This document shows, one piece after another, positions 25,776-33,719 of a DNA stretch of 64,000 nucleotides. The stretch is from the NCBI RefSeq assembly GCF_004339725.1, contig NZ_SMGK01000002.1, positions 1,054,001-1,118,000 on the forward strand, given 5' to 3'. A program made the translations under genes and the position numbers. The stretch's first letter is position 1. The number at the start of each line of letters is the position of its first letter. Under the pieces are notes generated by a model. It was given only the letters and a program-made list of their open reading frames with translations, ran no database searches and was not told the DNA's origin. Source of the stretch: Acidipila rosea (GTDB taxonomy: Bacteria; Acidobacteriota; Terriglobia; Terriglobales; Acidobacteriaceae).

Positions 25776-27030
25776 TTACGCCTCCAAAAGCCAATTCCTG
25801 ATGGCCTTCTTCCAGATATTCTTCAAAGTCGGTGAGCCGCGGACGAACGGCGCGCTGGGTTTCGTAGCAGCCGTTGAGCGCGTCGGTGGTCTTGAGTCCG
25901 TTGCCGGTGATGCAGGTGACGGTAAGTTCGTCAGGCTTGATGCGGCCATGCGCATAGAGCCGCGCCGTAACTGCCGTGGTTACGCCGCCAGCCGTCTCAG
26001 TGAATACACCTTCCGTCTCAGCCAGTTCCTGGATCGCGGAGACGATCTCAACATCGGAGACATCCTCCGCCCATCCGCCGCTCTCGCGGATGCAGCGGGT
26101 CGCATAGACTCCGTCAGCCGGGTTGCCGATGGCGAGCGAGCGGGCAATGGTGGAAGGCCGCTGCGGCTCAATGTGGTCGGCGCCGGTCTTGACCGCAGTG
26201 GAGATGGGGGAGCAGCCGGTTGCCTGCGCTCCGAAGAAGCGCACCGGCTTGTCCTCGACGAGTCCGAGCGCAATCAACTCCTTGAATGCCTTGCGAATCT
26301 TGGTGATCAGCGAGCCGCCAGCCATGGGAACGACCACGTTGTCCGGAAGCCGCCAGCCCAGCTGCTCGGCGATTTCGTAGCCTACCGTCTTCGAGCCCTC
26401 GGCGTAGTAAGGCCGCAGGTTGACGTTGACGAAGCCCCAGTTGAAACGGTCGGCAATCTGCGAGCAGAGGCGGTTGACATGGTCATAGTTGCCGTCGATG
26501 CGGACGAGATTTGCGCCGTAGACCTGGGTGTTGAGAATCTTCGCCGCTTCAAGGTCAGCAGGCACCAGGATGTAGGTCTTGAGCCCGAGACGCGCGGCCT
26601 GCGCCGCAACCGCATTGGCGAGATTGCCGGTGGACGAGCAGCCGACGGTGTCGAAGCCGAAGATCTGCGCGTTTGCCAGAGCGACGGAGACGACACGGTC
26701 TTTGAAGCTCAGCGTCGGCAGGCAGACGGCGTCGTTCTTGATGTAGAGATTGGTTGCGCCGATGCGCTGGGCGAGACGCGGCGCCTTGAGCAGCGGAGTC
26801 CAGCCCGCCGGAGTGGGAGGGACGTAATCATCGGGCACGGGGAGGAGCGCCTTGTAGCGCCACATGCTCGTGGGACCGGCGGCGATCTTCTCGCGGGTAA
26901 AGTCAGCCCTGGCAGCATCGAGATCGACCACGACCTCAAGCGGAGAAAAGCACTCATCACAAATCGACAGCGGAGCGTTGTCATAACGCTTGCCGCATTC
27001 GCGACATCGCAACTCGTAAGATAAAGCCAT
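25765..27030 (-). CDS. thrC: Threonine synthase
   Basis: A PLP enzyme (421 aa) of the fold-type II family making threonine from O-phosphohomoserine. The N-terminal zinc-ribbon-like CRECGKRYDNAPLSICDEC is followed by TLSFKDRVVSVALANA with the PLP lysine, SSTGNLANAVAAQAARLG (phosphate-binding loop) and MAGGSLITKIRKAF. The tail has TCITGNGLKTTDAL. It is co-transcribed with a CysO-like carrier, whose partner in actinobacteria is the related PLP enzyme CysM. A sulfur-transfer reaction, or a bifunctional role in homocysteine/cysteine synthesis, is therefore conceivable; the motifs themselves are those of ThrC. Confidence 0.85.
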   Translation of the reverse strand: MALSYELRCRECGKRYDNAPLSICDECFSPLEVVVDLDAARADFTREKIAAGPTSMWRYKALLPVPDDYVPPTPAGWTPLLKAPRLAQRIGATNLYIKNDAVCLPTLSFKDRVVSVALANAQIFGFDTVGCSSTGNLANAVAAQAARLGLKTYILVPADLEAAKILNTQVYGANLVRIDGNYDHVNRLCSQIADRFNWGFVNVNLRPYYAEGSKTVGYEIAEQLGWRLPDNVVVPMAGGSLITKIRKAFKELIALGLVEDKPVRFFGAQATGCSPISTAVKTGADHIEPQRPSTIARSLAIGNPADGVYATRCIRESGGWAEDVSDVEIVSAIQELAETEGVFTETAGGVTTAVTARLYAHGRIKPDELTVTCITGNGLKTTDALNGCYETQRAVRPRLTDFEEYLEEGHQELAFGGVNVR

Positions 27031-27503
27031 CGCACCCTCTTATCCGAGAGTGGAGATGGTACGGGCAAAGATGTGACACTACTCTGCTTCTTCTGCTACT
27101 ACGGCACTGCAACTGCTGGAAATTGGCGAGATGCGCAAACTGCATGCACCCCGAATCTCATGTTCCCCATATCCGTTTCCGGAGTCCGGGAGAGAGTTGA
27201 CACCGATGTCTTGAATTGCTCAAGCCGGTTGTCGTGGCGTCACAGGGCCCGTCCCTCAGCCACTCGTCATGAAACTCAGGCCCGCTCACAAGGAGCAAAC
27301 TTGAATGTTTATTTGATAGCACAGATGCTCGCGCGGATGCAAGCAAAGCTATGAAAACCCCAAGCTTGATGCCGCGGAAGGCACTCTCCATCCTCGGGTC
27401 GTCCCCGGCAGGCGATGCTTGCTATCATGAGAAGAGTGAGCCATTCCTGCAAATCTGGGGCTTCCCAGGCGGCCGCCTCTACCGCGCCGGTGAGGGTCTG
27501 CGA
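27031..27503. other. Intergenic region between thrC and the heme farnesyltransferase gene
   Basis: This 473-bp stretch separates two divergently transcribed operons and must hold both promoters. An extended -10-like TGCTATCAT lies about 75 bp before the GTG start at 27504 on the plus strand. I see no attenuator, riboswitch or gene. An upstream in-frame ATG at 27351 would lengthen the next protein. Confidence 0.4.
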
Positions 27504-28511
27504 GTGACTCCTGCCACTGTGGAAAGTCGCTCCGCCGTCGCTGCCGCACACCCGCAGCCTGCATCCGAAACCGCCTCCCCCACCGGGGCCGGCTCTGAGC
27601 ATTTACGTGCGGGTGAGACCGCCTCGCGCATCGCCGACTATCGCGAACTGTTCAAGATCCGCGTGACGACCATGGTTGTGATGACCGCGTGGGCTGGTTT
27701 CTACCTCGGCTCAATGCGTTCAGGAATCAGCAGCGTGCAGCCGGAACTACTGACTGCGCTGCTCGGAATCGGGCTGGTCTCAGCCGGATCTGCGGCGCTC
27801 AATGAATGCCTGGAGCGCAAGCTGGACGCCAGGATGCTCCGAACCGCCCAGCGCCCGATGGCTACGGGCCGCATCGGCCTCGCCCACGGCATCATCCTGG
27901 GGTTGGCGGCCATCATTGGCGGAACCCTTTGGCTCACCCACTCGACCAACCTGGTCACCGGCACTCTCACGCTGATTACAGCGTTCACCTATGTGGCGGT
28001 TTATACGCCTCTCAAACGGCGGACAACGCTCGCGACCTTCATCGGGGCTTTTCCAGGCGCGATGCCTCCCCTGCTGGGATGGACCGCCGCGCGGGGCCTC
28101 ATCGAATGGCCTGCGGTTGCGCTCTTCGCCATCCTTTTCGTCTGGCAGTTCCCCCATTTCATGGCCATTTCGTGGCTCTATCGCGAGGACTATGGCCGTG
28201 CGGGAATCCGCATGCTGCCGGTAGTGCAGCCGGATGGATGGTCGACGGTGCTCGAAGCTCTGACCTATGCGGTTTTGATGATTCCCGTCAGCCTGCTGCC
28301 GGTTTATCTGCACATCGCCGGTCATATTTACGGCGCGGTGGCGATTGTGCTCGGGCTCATGTACCTCGGCTACACGATACGGTTTGCGCGGATAACCCGC
28401 GCACGCAGCGCGGTGGAATCAAAAATGTACGCCCGCGATTTACTCAAGGTGAGCGTTGTCTACCTGCCTGTCCTGCTCACCGTACTGATGCTCAACGCGG
28501 CAGGAAAGTGA
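27504..28511 (+). CDS. ctaB: Protoheme IX farnesyltransferase (heme O synthase)
   Basis: Adds a farnesyl group to heme b to give heme O, the precursor of heme A for aa3-type oxidases. UbiA-type helices are visible; NECLERKLDARMLRTAQRPMATGRI carries the prenyl-diphosphate motif and YTPLKRRTTLATFIGAFPGAMPPLLGW the second conserved loop. With a GTG start at 27504 (GAGGG seven bases upstream) the protein has 335 aa. An ATG at 27351 would add 51 residues unlike the family. It heads an operon with an ABC exporter and a DUF420 gene; the oxidase subunits themselves are not in this window. Confidence 0.88.
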   Translation: MTPATVESRSAVAAAHPQPASETASPTGAGSEHLRAGETASRIADYRELFKIRVTTMVVMTAWAGFYLGSMRSGISSVQPELLTALLGIGLVSAGSAALNECLERKLDARMLRTAQRPMATGRIGLAHGIILGLAAIIGGTLWLTHSTNLVTGTLTLITAFTYVAVYTPLKRRTTLATFIGAFPGAMPPLLGWTAARGLIEWPAVALFAILFVWQFPHFMAISWLYREDYGRAGIRMLPVVQPDGWSTVLEALTYAVLMIPVSLLPVYLHIAGHIYGAVAIVLGLMYLGYTIRFARITRARSAVESKMYARDLLKVSVVYLPVLLTVLMLNAAGK

Positions 28512-28519
28512 AGGACACT

Positions 28520-29524
28520 ATGGCAACAATGATCGAAACCGGAGCCCCGGACCGCCAGATTTTCTCCGCCGGCGCAGCCGCTCCTATCGAACTGATTTCA
28601 CTGACGCACGACTACGGCAGCCGGCTGGCGCTCGATCATCTGAGTTTTACAGTGCAGCCAGCGGAGATTTTCGGCCTGCTGGGCCCCAACGGCAGCGGCA
28701 AGACCACTCTCTTCCGCATACTCTCGACGCTCATGGTGCCGAGTGGCGGCACAGCGCGCATTCAGGGCTTCGACGCGGCTCGCGAGCCGAACAAGGTTCG
28801 CCAGCAGATTGGCGTCGTCTTCCAGGAGCGCAGCCTCGACCTGAAGCTCACCGTTGCTGAAAATCTGCGCCACCAGGGGCATCTCTACGGGCTGAGCGGC
28901 TCGCTGCTCAAGACGCGGATCCAGGACTCGCTCAACCGCGTGGCGCTCGCTGACCGTGCGGGCGATCTGGTGGAGACGCTCTCGGGCGGAATGCAGCGGC
29001 GCGTGGAGCTGGCGAAGTGCCTGATCCACTCACCCGGGCTGCTGCTGCTCGACGAGCCATCGACGGGGCTCGACCCCGGAGCGCGACGCGACCTGTGGCA
29101 GTATCTGCGCCTGCTGCGCGATGAAGAAGGCGTGACCGTGCTGGTGACCACGCACATGATGGAAGAGGCCGAACACTGCGACCGGCTCGCCATTCTGAGC
29201 GAAGGCAAACTGGTTGCGCTGGGATCGCCCTTCGATCTGAAATCGCAGATCGGCGGTGACGTGGTGCTCTTTGAGACCGCAAGCGAGGAGACGGCCGCAC
29301 AACTGGCCGGGAAAATCTCCGATCGCTTCCTGGTCACGGCGAAGGCGCTGGGCAAGACAGTGCGCCTGGAGCGGGAACAGGGACATCGCTTCGTGACGGA
29401 GGTAGTTGAGGCATTTCCGGGGGTAGTCGAGGGTGTTTCGGTCTCAAAGCCGAGCCTCGAAGATGTCTTCATCCGCCGCACCGGGCACCGCTTCTGGACT
29501 GAGAAAACGACGGGAGAAAACTGA
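28520..29524 (+). CDS. ABC transporter ATP-binding protein (oxidase-maturation operon)
   Basis: The 334-aa protein starts at 28520, nine bases after the ctaB stop with AAGGA in between. It has Walker A GPNGSGKTTLFR, signature LSGGMQRRVELAK, Walker B LLLLDEPSTGLD and H-loop TTHMMEEAEHCDR. The C-terminal region (about 235-334) is typical of exporter subunits with KPSLEDVFIRRTG at the end. It pairs with the permease that follows. The position between ctaB and a DUF420 gene suggests export of a heme- or copper-related factor for oxidase assembly (inference). Confidence 0.88.
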   Translation: MATMIETGAPDRQIFSAGAAAPIELISLTHDYGSRLALDHLSFTVQPAEIFGLLGPNGSGKTTLFRILSTLMVPSGGTARIQGFDAAREPNKVRQQIGVVFQERSLDLKLTVAENLRHQGHLYGLSGSLLKTRIQDSLNRVALADRAGDLVETLSGGMQRRVELAKCLIHSPGLLLLDEPSTGLDPGARRDLWQYLRLLRDEEGVTVLVTTHMMEEAEHCDRLAILSEGKLVALGSPFDLKSQIGGDVVLFETASEETAAQLAGKISDRFLVTAKALGKTVRLEREQGHRFVTEVVEAFPGVVEGVSVSKPSLEDVFIRRTGHRFWTEKTTGEN

Positions 29525-30354
29525 TGGCTACTCTGACCGCAACCACTGCCGCGCCGCGCGTCAACCGGGTGCCCCAGCCGGGTATCTGGTTGCCAGCCTA
29601 CACCCTCTGGCGCCGCGAGATTGTTCGCTTCTACCGCCAGAAGGCGCGGGTGGTGGGCGTGATCGCATCCCCGCTGCTCTTCTGGCTGGTGCTCGGTTCG
29701 GGCTTCGCAAACAGCTTTCACTCCAGCGGATCATCGTCGGACAAGTATCTCGGCTATTTCTTTCCAGGTGCGGTGGCGATGATCGTGCTCTTCACGGCCA
29801 TCTTCAGCATGATGTCGCTGATCCAGGACCGCAATGAGGGCTTTCTGCTGTCGGTGCTGGCAGCGCCGGTCAGCCGCTCGTCGATCGTGCTGGGCAAGGT
29901 GATGGGCGGCGCGACGCTGGCCGCGATTCAGGGGATCGTGTTCCTCGTCTTCACGCCTCTGGTCGGGGTGCATCCAAGCCTGGCATCCATCGGCATCAGC
30001 GTGGCCGTTATCCTGATGATCAGCTTTGAACTGACAGCGCTCGGCTTCACGATTGCGTGGCCGATGGATTCGCCACAGGCCTTCCATGCGATCGTCAACC
30101 TGATCCTGCTACCGCTGTGGATGCTTTCCGGCTCGCTTTTTCCGGCGAGCGGGGCTTCGGGCTGGATGCGACTGGTGATGCTGCTGAATCCGCTGACCTA
30201 TGGCGTAGATGCACTGCGCAATGCCCTCTTTCCTGCACAAGCAACCAGCTTTCCCCTGGCAATCAATCTGGCAGTCACTGCGGGCTTCTGCCTGCTGACG
30301 TTTATCGCATCCTGGGCCATCGTCAACCGCCGCAGCAACCGGCCAGCGGCGTAA
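29524..30354 (+). CDS. ABC-2 type permease (oxidase-maturation operon)
   Basis: The 276-aa protein has six hydrophobic helices after a short cytosolic N terminus. It has the ABC-2 pattern FYRQKARVVGVIASPLLFWLVLGSG and, near helix 5, NLILLPLWMLSGSLFPASGASGW. Its ATG shares one base with the stop of the ATPase gene, indicating tight coupling. The partner is that ATPase; the cargo is unknown. Confidence 0.88.
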   Translation: MATLTATTAAPRVNRVPQPGIWLPAYTLWRREIVRFYRQKARVVGVIASPLLFWLVLGSGFANSFHSSGSSSDKYLGYFFPGAVAMIVLFTAIFSMMSLIQDRNEGFLLSVLAAPVSRSSIVLGKVMGGATLAAIQGIVFLVFTPLVGVHPSLASIGISVAVILMISFELTALGFTIAWPMDSPQAFHAIVNLILLPLWMLSGSLFPASGASGWMRLVMLLNPLTYGVDALRNALFPAQATSFPLAINLAVTAGFCLLTFIASWAIVNRRSNRPAA

Positions 30355-30380
30355 AGCGCAAAGAGAACGAGGCAGCAACT

Positions 30381-30923
30381 ATGCAAGCAGCGCAGACCAC
30401 CACCAGCAACCGGGCGCCGATCGCACTCATTCTGGCGATCAGCGCCGGTGCTTCGGCATTTCTCTTCTGGCTGATCTACGTCCATCACGCATCGGCGGCT
30501 AATGCCGACAGGCTGATGTTCCTGCCTGCGCTGAATGCTGTGCTGAATGGGCTCTGCACCATTGCCCTGCTGGCAGGGTTCTCCTTCATCCGCCAGCGAA
30601 AGATTGCCGCTCATCGAGCCGCCATGATAACTGCCTTCGCCTTCTCAGTGCTGTTTCTGGTGAGCTACATTGCAAACCATGCGCTGCACGGCGACATGAT
30701 CTTTCCCGGCCACGGCACGCCGCGGACGGTTTATCTCTCGATCCTCATCAGCCACATCCTGCTTTCCGTCGTCGCGCTTCCAATGGTGCTGATTACCTTT
30801 TTCTTTTCGCTGACCGGGCGCTTTCCCCAGCATCGAAAAATTGCCCGCTTCACCTTTCCCATCTGGCTATACGTCTCTGTGACCGGGGTAGTCGTGTATG
30901 CCATGCTGGCTGCATGGCGCTAG
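30381..30923 (+). CDS. DUF420/CtaM-like membrane protein
   Basis: The 180-aa protein has four or five membrane helices. NAVLNGLCTIALLAGFSFIRQRKIAAHRAAM and the histidines in YIANHALHGD and HILLSVVALP match DUF420, whose member CtaM/YozB is needed for heme-A oxidase assembly in Gram-positive bacteria. The histidines may bind heme or copper. It follows the ABC permease by 26 bp, and the next small ORF overlaps its end by ten bases. Confidence 0.85.
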   Translation: MQAAQTTTSNRAPIALILAISAGASAFLFWLIYVHHASAANADRLMFLPALNAVLNGLCTIALLAGFSFIRQRKIAAHRAAMITAFAFSVLFLVSYIANHALHGDMIFPGHGTPRTVYLSILISHILLSVVALPMVLITFFFSLTGRFPQHRKIARFTFPIWLYVSVTGVVVYAMLAAWR

Positions 30924-31255
30924 AGATAGAATCGATGACGCCTGTGACTTTCAACCCCGTTAAGCCCGAAGACCAGACACACAAGCTCGCGACTCATCAG
31001 ACTGCAGACGAGCCGACATTCGATGACGGCACGCGTCAACTGCTGCGCTCGGGGCTGGCGACGCTGTTTGTGGGCCTGGCTGCGGCGCTGCTGACGAAGA
31101 CCGTTTTCGGTGGAATCGGCAGGCAGGGGCCGCATACAAACTCCGGCTGGCTGGCGCTGATCGTAGCGCTGATGTGTCTGCCTTTCGGCTCTCTGCTGAC
31201 CCTGCTGGGCGGGGCGAAGTGGCTCAGGAATCGCCGCCTCCGGCAGACCCGCTAA
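30914..31255 (+). CDS. Small two-helix membrane protein of unknown function
   Basis: The 113-aa protein (or 106 aa from ATG 30935) has a soluble acidic/polar N terminus and two hydrophobic helices (about residues 45-63 and 78-100) ending in a basic tail. No family is recognised. Its start overlaps the DUF420 gene, so it belongs to the same operon; neither start has a strong ribosome-binding site, which suggests translational coupling. Confidence 0.6.
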   Translation: MALEIESMTPVTFNPVKPEDQTHKLATHQTADEPTFDDGTRQLLRSGLATLFVGLAAALLTKTVFGGIGRQGPHTNSGWLALIVALMCLPFGSLLTLLGGAKWLRNRRLRQTR

Positions 31256-31312
31256 TCTGATATTCTTCAGCATTGCGCGCTGCTTCAGACGCGCCGGGAG
31301 AAAAACAAAGTT

Positions 31313-31783
31313 ATGGCCAAAGGCGTCAACAAAGCTATCCTGCTCGGCAATGTGGGAAAAGACCCGGAAATCCGCTCGACAGCGAGTGGCACAATCGTCG
31401 CGAGCTTTACGCTCGCCACCTCTGACCGGACCAAAGACCAGACGGGCAACTGGGTGGACCAGACCGAGTGGCACAATCTTGTTGCGTTCAAGCGTACAGC
31501 CGAGATTGTCCGCGATTATGTAAAGAAGGGCTCGAAGATCTACGTTGAAGGCAAGATCCAGACTCGCTCATGGGACGACAAGACCTCCGGCGAGAAAAAG
31601 TACCGGACCGAGATCCTGGTCAACGAACTCTCCCTGCTCTCAGGCCGGGGCGAAGGCGAAAGTGGCGGCGGCGGCTATCAGCGCTCCGGCGGATCATCGG
31701 GCTACGACCAGCGCGGTTCGCAGGCTCCGGCAGACGACTACGCAAACTCGGCGGAAATCACCGACGACGATATTCCCTTCTAG
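31313..31783 (+). CDS. ssb: Single-stranded DNA-binding protein
   Basis: An OB-fold protein (156 aa) that coats single-stranded DNA in replication and repair. VNKAILLGNVGKDPEIRSTASGT, WHNLVAFKRTAEIV and the YVEGKIQTRSWDD segment are the OB-fold core (1-110). A Gly/Ser/Gln-rich disordered linker then leads to the acidic tail EITDDDIPF that recruits partner proteins. Length is normal. A terminator with a UUCG loop lies downstream. Confidence 0.95.
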   Translation: MAKGVNKAILLGNVGKDPEIRSTASGTIVASFTLATSDRTKDQTGNWVDQTEWHNLVAFKRTAEIVRDYVKKGSKIYVEGKIQTRSWDDKTSGEKKYRTEILVNELSLLSGRGEGESGGGGYQRSGGSSGYDQRGSQAPADDYANSAEITDDDIPF

Positions 31784-31820
31784 CGATTGCGCCACGCAGG
31801 CTGCAAGAAAATGAGCAAAG

Positions 31821-31856
31821 AAAGCAGGCGCAAGCTCTTCGGAGCTGCGTTCTTTC
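31821..31856 (+). terminator. Terminator of ssb with UUCG loop
   Basis: The inner stem AGCTC (31833-31837) and GAGCT (31842-31846) closes a TTCG tetraloop. It is extended across a bulge by CGC/GCG and by an outer A-rich/T-rich pairing ending TTCTTTCT. It is placed 40-70 bp after the ssb stop. Confidence 0.75.
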
Positions 31857-31943
31857 TACTGCTTGCGCGTGGCGCGATAACCTGTAGCCCGCTGGAAAAG
31901 CCCGGGCATACTAAGGTAAATTGAAGCTGGCCGTGACAGGTCG

Positions 31944-31959
31944 CCTCCTACCGAGGAGG
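31944..31959 (+). promoter_or_regulatory. Hairpin sequestering a strong Shine-Dalgarno
   Basis: CCTCCT (31944-31949) pairs perfectly with AGGAGG (31954-31959) across a 4-base loop. AGGAGG is an ideal ribosome-binding site for ATG 31964, which opens a 20-codon ORF (stop at 32026) out of frame with, and overlapping, the zinc-ribbon gene starting at 31975. This could be a leader-ORF or thermosensor-like control, or chance. Confidence 0.45.
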
Positions 31960-31974
31960 TCTCATGGAGTTCCA

Positions 31975-32196
31975 ATGCCGTTTCCCATTAAAGTCTGCAC
32001 TATCTGTTCTGAAGAATTTGAATTGAGGCCGGATAAACCCGGCTTTGCCAACCGATGCCCGGCTTGCAGCACTCCCGAAGCCGACGACTCCTCTGCGACG
32101 CATCGCATGGATGCCATCGAGCGTAAGACCACGGCGGAAGCCAATGAAGCCCGGAGGCAGGCAATCCGCGAGCTTCTATATCGCAAAGACAGTTAG
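31975..32196 (+). CDS. Small zinc-ribbon protein
   Basis: The 73-aa protein is MPFPIKVCTICSEEFELRPDKPGFANRCPACS followed by an acidic and then basic helical tail. The two CxxC/CxAC pairs (CTIC and CPAC, 17 residues apart) look like a zinc ribbon. The ATG at 31975 has GGAG five bases upstream; a longer in-frame TTG start at 31921 is less likely. Function unknown, perhaps a small RNA- or protein-binding regulator. Confidence 0.6.
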   Translation: MPFPIKVCTICSEEFELRPDKPGFANRCPACSTPEADDSSATHRMDAIERKTTAEANEARRQAIRELLYRKDS

Positions 32197-32216
32197 AGCC
32201 AGAAGCGCCGAAAGCT

Positions 32217-32253
32217 GCAACGCGGAGAGCGGCACGCAGGCCCTCCGCGTTGC
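32217..32253. terminator. Hairpin between convergent genes
   Basis: A perfect 11-bp stem (GCAACGCGGAG at 32217-32227 with 32243-32253) has a 15-nt loop, in the 60-bp gap between the zinc-ribbon gene and the convergent aldo/keto reductase gene. There is no marked U-run in either direction, but the placement favours transcription termination. Confidence 0.6.
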
Positions 32254-32256
32254 TCC

Positions 32257-33144
32257 TCAGCCTCGCAGGCTCGCCGGCGGATGGTTCACAGCCGACAGTT
32301 TTTCATAGGCTGCCTCACTCAGCTTGAGCGCTGCAGCTGCGACATTCTCCTCAAGGTGCTTGATGGACGACGTGCCTGGGATAGGCACGATCACCCTGGA
32401 ACGCTTGAGCAGCCACGCCAGAGCGACCTGGAGTGGAGTTGCCCCCATCTCTGCGGCTACCGCTTTGACTGCCTCATGAGCCTCTTTGGCCTGACCGAGA
32501 GGAGCCCACGGGAAGAAGGCGATGTTGTTCTCTTCGCAGTAATCAACGATGAAGTCGGACTCGCGGTCGGCGAAGCTGTAGCGATTCTGCACCGAGACAA
32601 TGGGCACGATGCGGCGCGCGCGTTCGATGTGTTCGCGGGTCACGTTTGAGAGTGCGACGTGACGGATCTTGCCCTGCTCGCGGAGCTTTGCCAGGGCTCC
32701 GACAGATGCCTCGAACGACACCGCATTATCGGGCGCATGAAGCTGGTAAACGTCGATGCGGTCGAGGCGAAGCCGCTTGAGGCTGCCTTCAAGCGCCTTG
32801 GCCAGATGGGTTGGGCTGGCATTATGCGTCCACTGCCCCGGGCCCGGACGCTCCCAGCCTCCTTTGGTGGCGACCACCACGCCGGAGGGATAGGGGTAAA
32901 GCGCTTCGGAGATCAACTCCTCCGAGACATTTGGGCCATAGGAATCGGCCGTATCGATAATGTTGACGCCGAGTTCGACAGCGTGCCGCACGGTGGCGAG
33001 TGCGGCCTCTTTATCTGCAGGAGGGCCCCAGATGCCGGGGCCCGTGATGCGCATGGCTCCGTAACCGAGACGATTGACGGTGAGATCGCCACCGATAGTG
33101 AATGTGCCAGCAGCGGCGGCGGAAGGACGTTGTTCCAAGCTCAT
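32257..33144 (-). CDS. Aldo/keto reductase
   Basis: An NADPH-dependent oxidoreductase of 295 aa with a TIM barrel. The catalytic tetrad is visible: D and Y in IIDTADSYGPN, K in VVATKGGW and H in VYQLHAPD. The C-terminal IPGTSSIKHLEENVAA is the cofactor-phosphate-binding end of the family. Substrate unknown; the closest type is the general 'YghZ/YajO-like' oxidoreductase group. It is divergent from the cytochrome oxidase operon. Confidence 0.88.
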   Translation of the reverse strand: MSLEQRPSAAAAGTFTIGGDLTVNRLGYGAMRITGPGIWGPPADKEAALATVRHAVELGVNIIDTADSYGPNVSEELISEALYPYPSGVVVATKGGWERPGPGQWTHNASPTHLAKALEGSLKRLRLDRIDVYQLHAPDNAVSFEASVGALAKLREQGKIRHVALSNVTREHIERARRIVPIVSVQNRYSFADRESDFIVDYCEENNIAFFPWAPLGQAKEAHEAVKAVAAEMGATPLQVALAWLLKRSRVIVPIPGTSSIKHLEENVAAAALKLSEAAYEKLSAVNHPPASLRG

Positions 33145-33524
33145 TGAATGCTCCTGTTGACGTTAGAGAGACGCACGGCGGACTCGGTTGGCACAGTACG
33201 CTGTTTTTTGCCGCGAGTGAGGCGCTCTGTTTTGAGCCACCTGCTCATGCTTTGCGCTGAAGGCCGGACCGGAGTTTTTCTTTGCCTTGCATTATAGTCA
33301 GGCATTCGAAAAGAGCAGCCGGGGCATCGGGCACAACTTCTACGCACGCCTGTGGCCTTCTGCTGGCTCCGGTCATTCGGACTTCTTATACGCCATTAGG
33401 CTTTCTAGTTGGACAGCGCTTCGTCGTGCGTGGAAGATCATGTGTGTAGTGAAGAGACGCGGGGACGGCTGGGAGCACTCCTCGCGCCCCGACAACGCCC
33501 GCACGGAGAGGAAGCGCAGCCCAG
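33145..33524. other. Regulatory region upstream of the cbb3/TsdA operon
   Basis: This 380-bp non-coding stretch lies between the aldo/keto reductase and the first gene of the oxidase operon. It contains poly-T tracts and a TATAGT at about 33293, but no clean -35 partner, no FNR-type TTGAT-N4-ATCAA box and no sigma-54 site with correct spacing. I could not assign the promoter. Confidence 0.35.
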
Positions 33525-33719
33525 ATGTCTCATTCTGCCGATAGACCGTTGTCAAACAAGCAGAGGGCATTTGTGACGCTGCTGCTGCTGCTCGGTACGC
33601 TGATCTCCTACGTGGTCATTCGCTTCATGAATCCTGACAATGCCTTCCCTCAGGAACAGGACCAGACATATACCTCGGCCCCGCACGATCACTCCATCCA
33701 GCCGAGCGCGCGCCCATGA
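33525..33719 (+). CDS. Single-helix small protein at the start of the oxidase operon
   Basis: The 64-aa protein has one membrane helix (FVTLLLLLGTLISYVVIRF, residues 16-34) and a polar, His/Gln-rich tail. Its stop overlaps the start of the fused oxidase gene by four bases (ATGA). No family is recognised; it could be a small accessory or assembly subunit of the oxidase, analogous in size to CcoQ or CcoS. The ribosome-binding site is poor. Confidence 0.65.
   Translation: MSHSADRPLSNKQRAFVTLLLLLGTLISYVVIRFMNPDNAFPQEQDQTYTSAPHDHSIQPSARP

Noticed and set aside
33180..33230. TTGGCAC...TTTTTTGC as a sigma-54 promoter before the oxidase operon
   Set aside because: The GG and GC elements are about 18 bases apart instead of 10, so the spacing is wrong.
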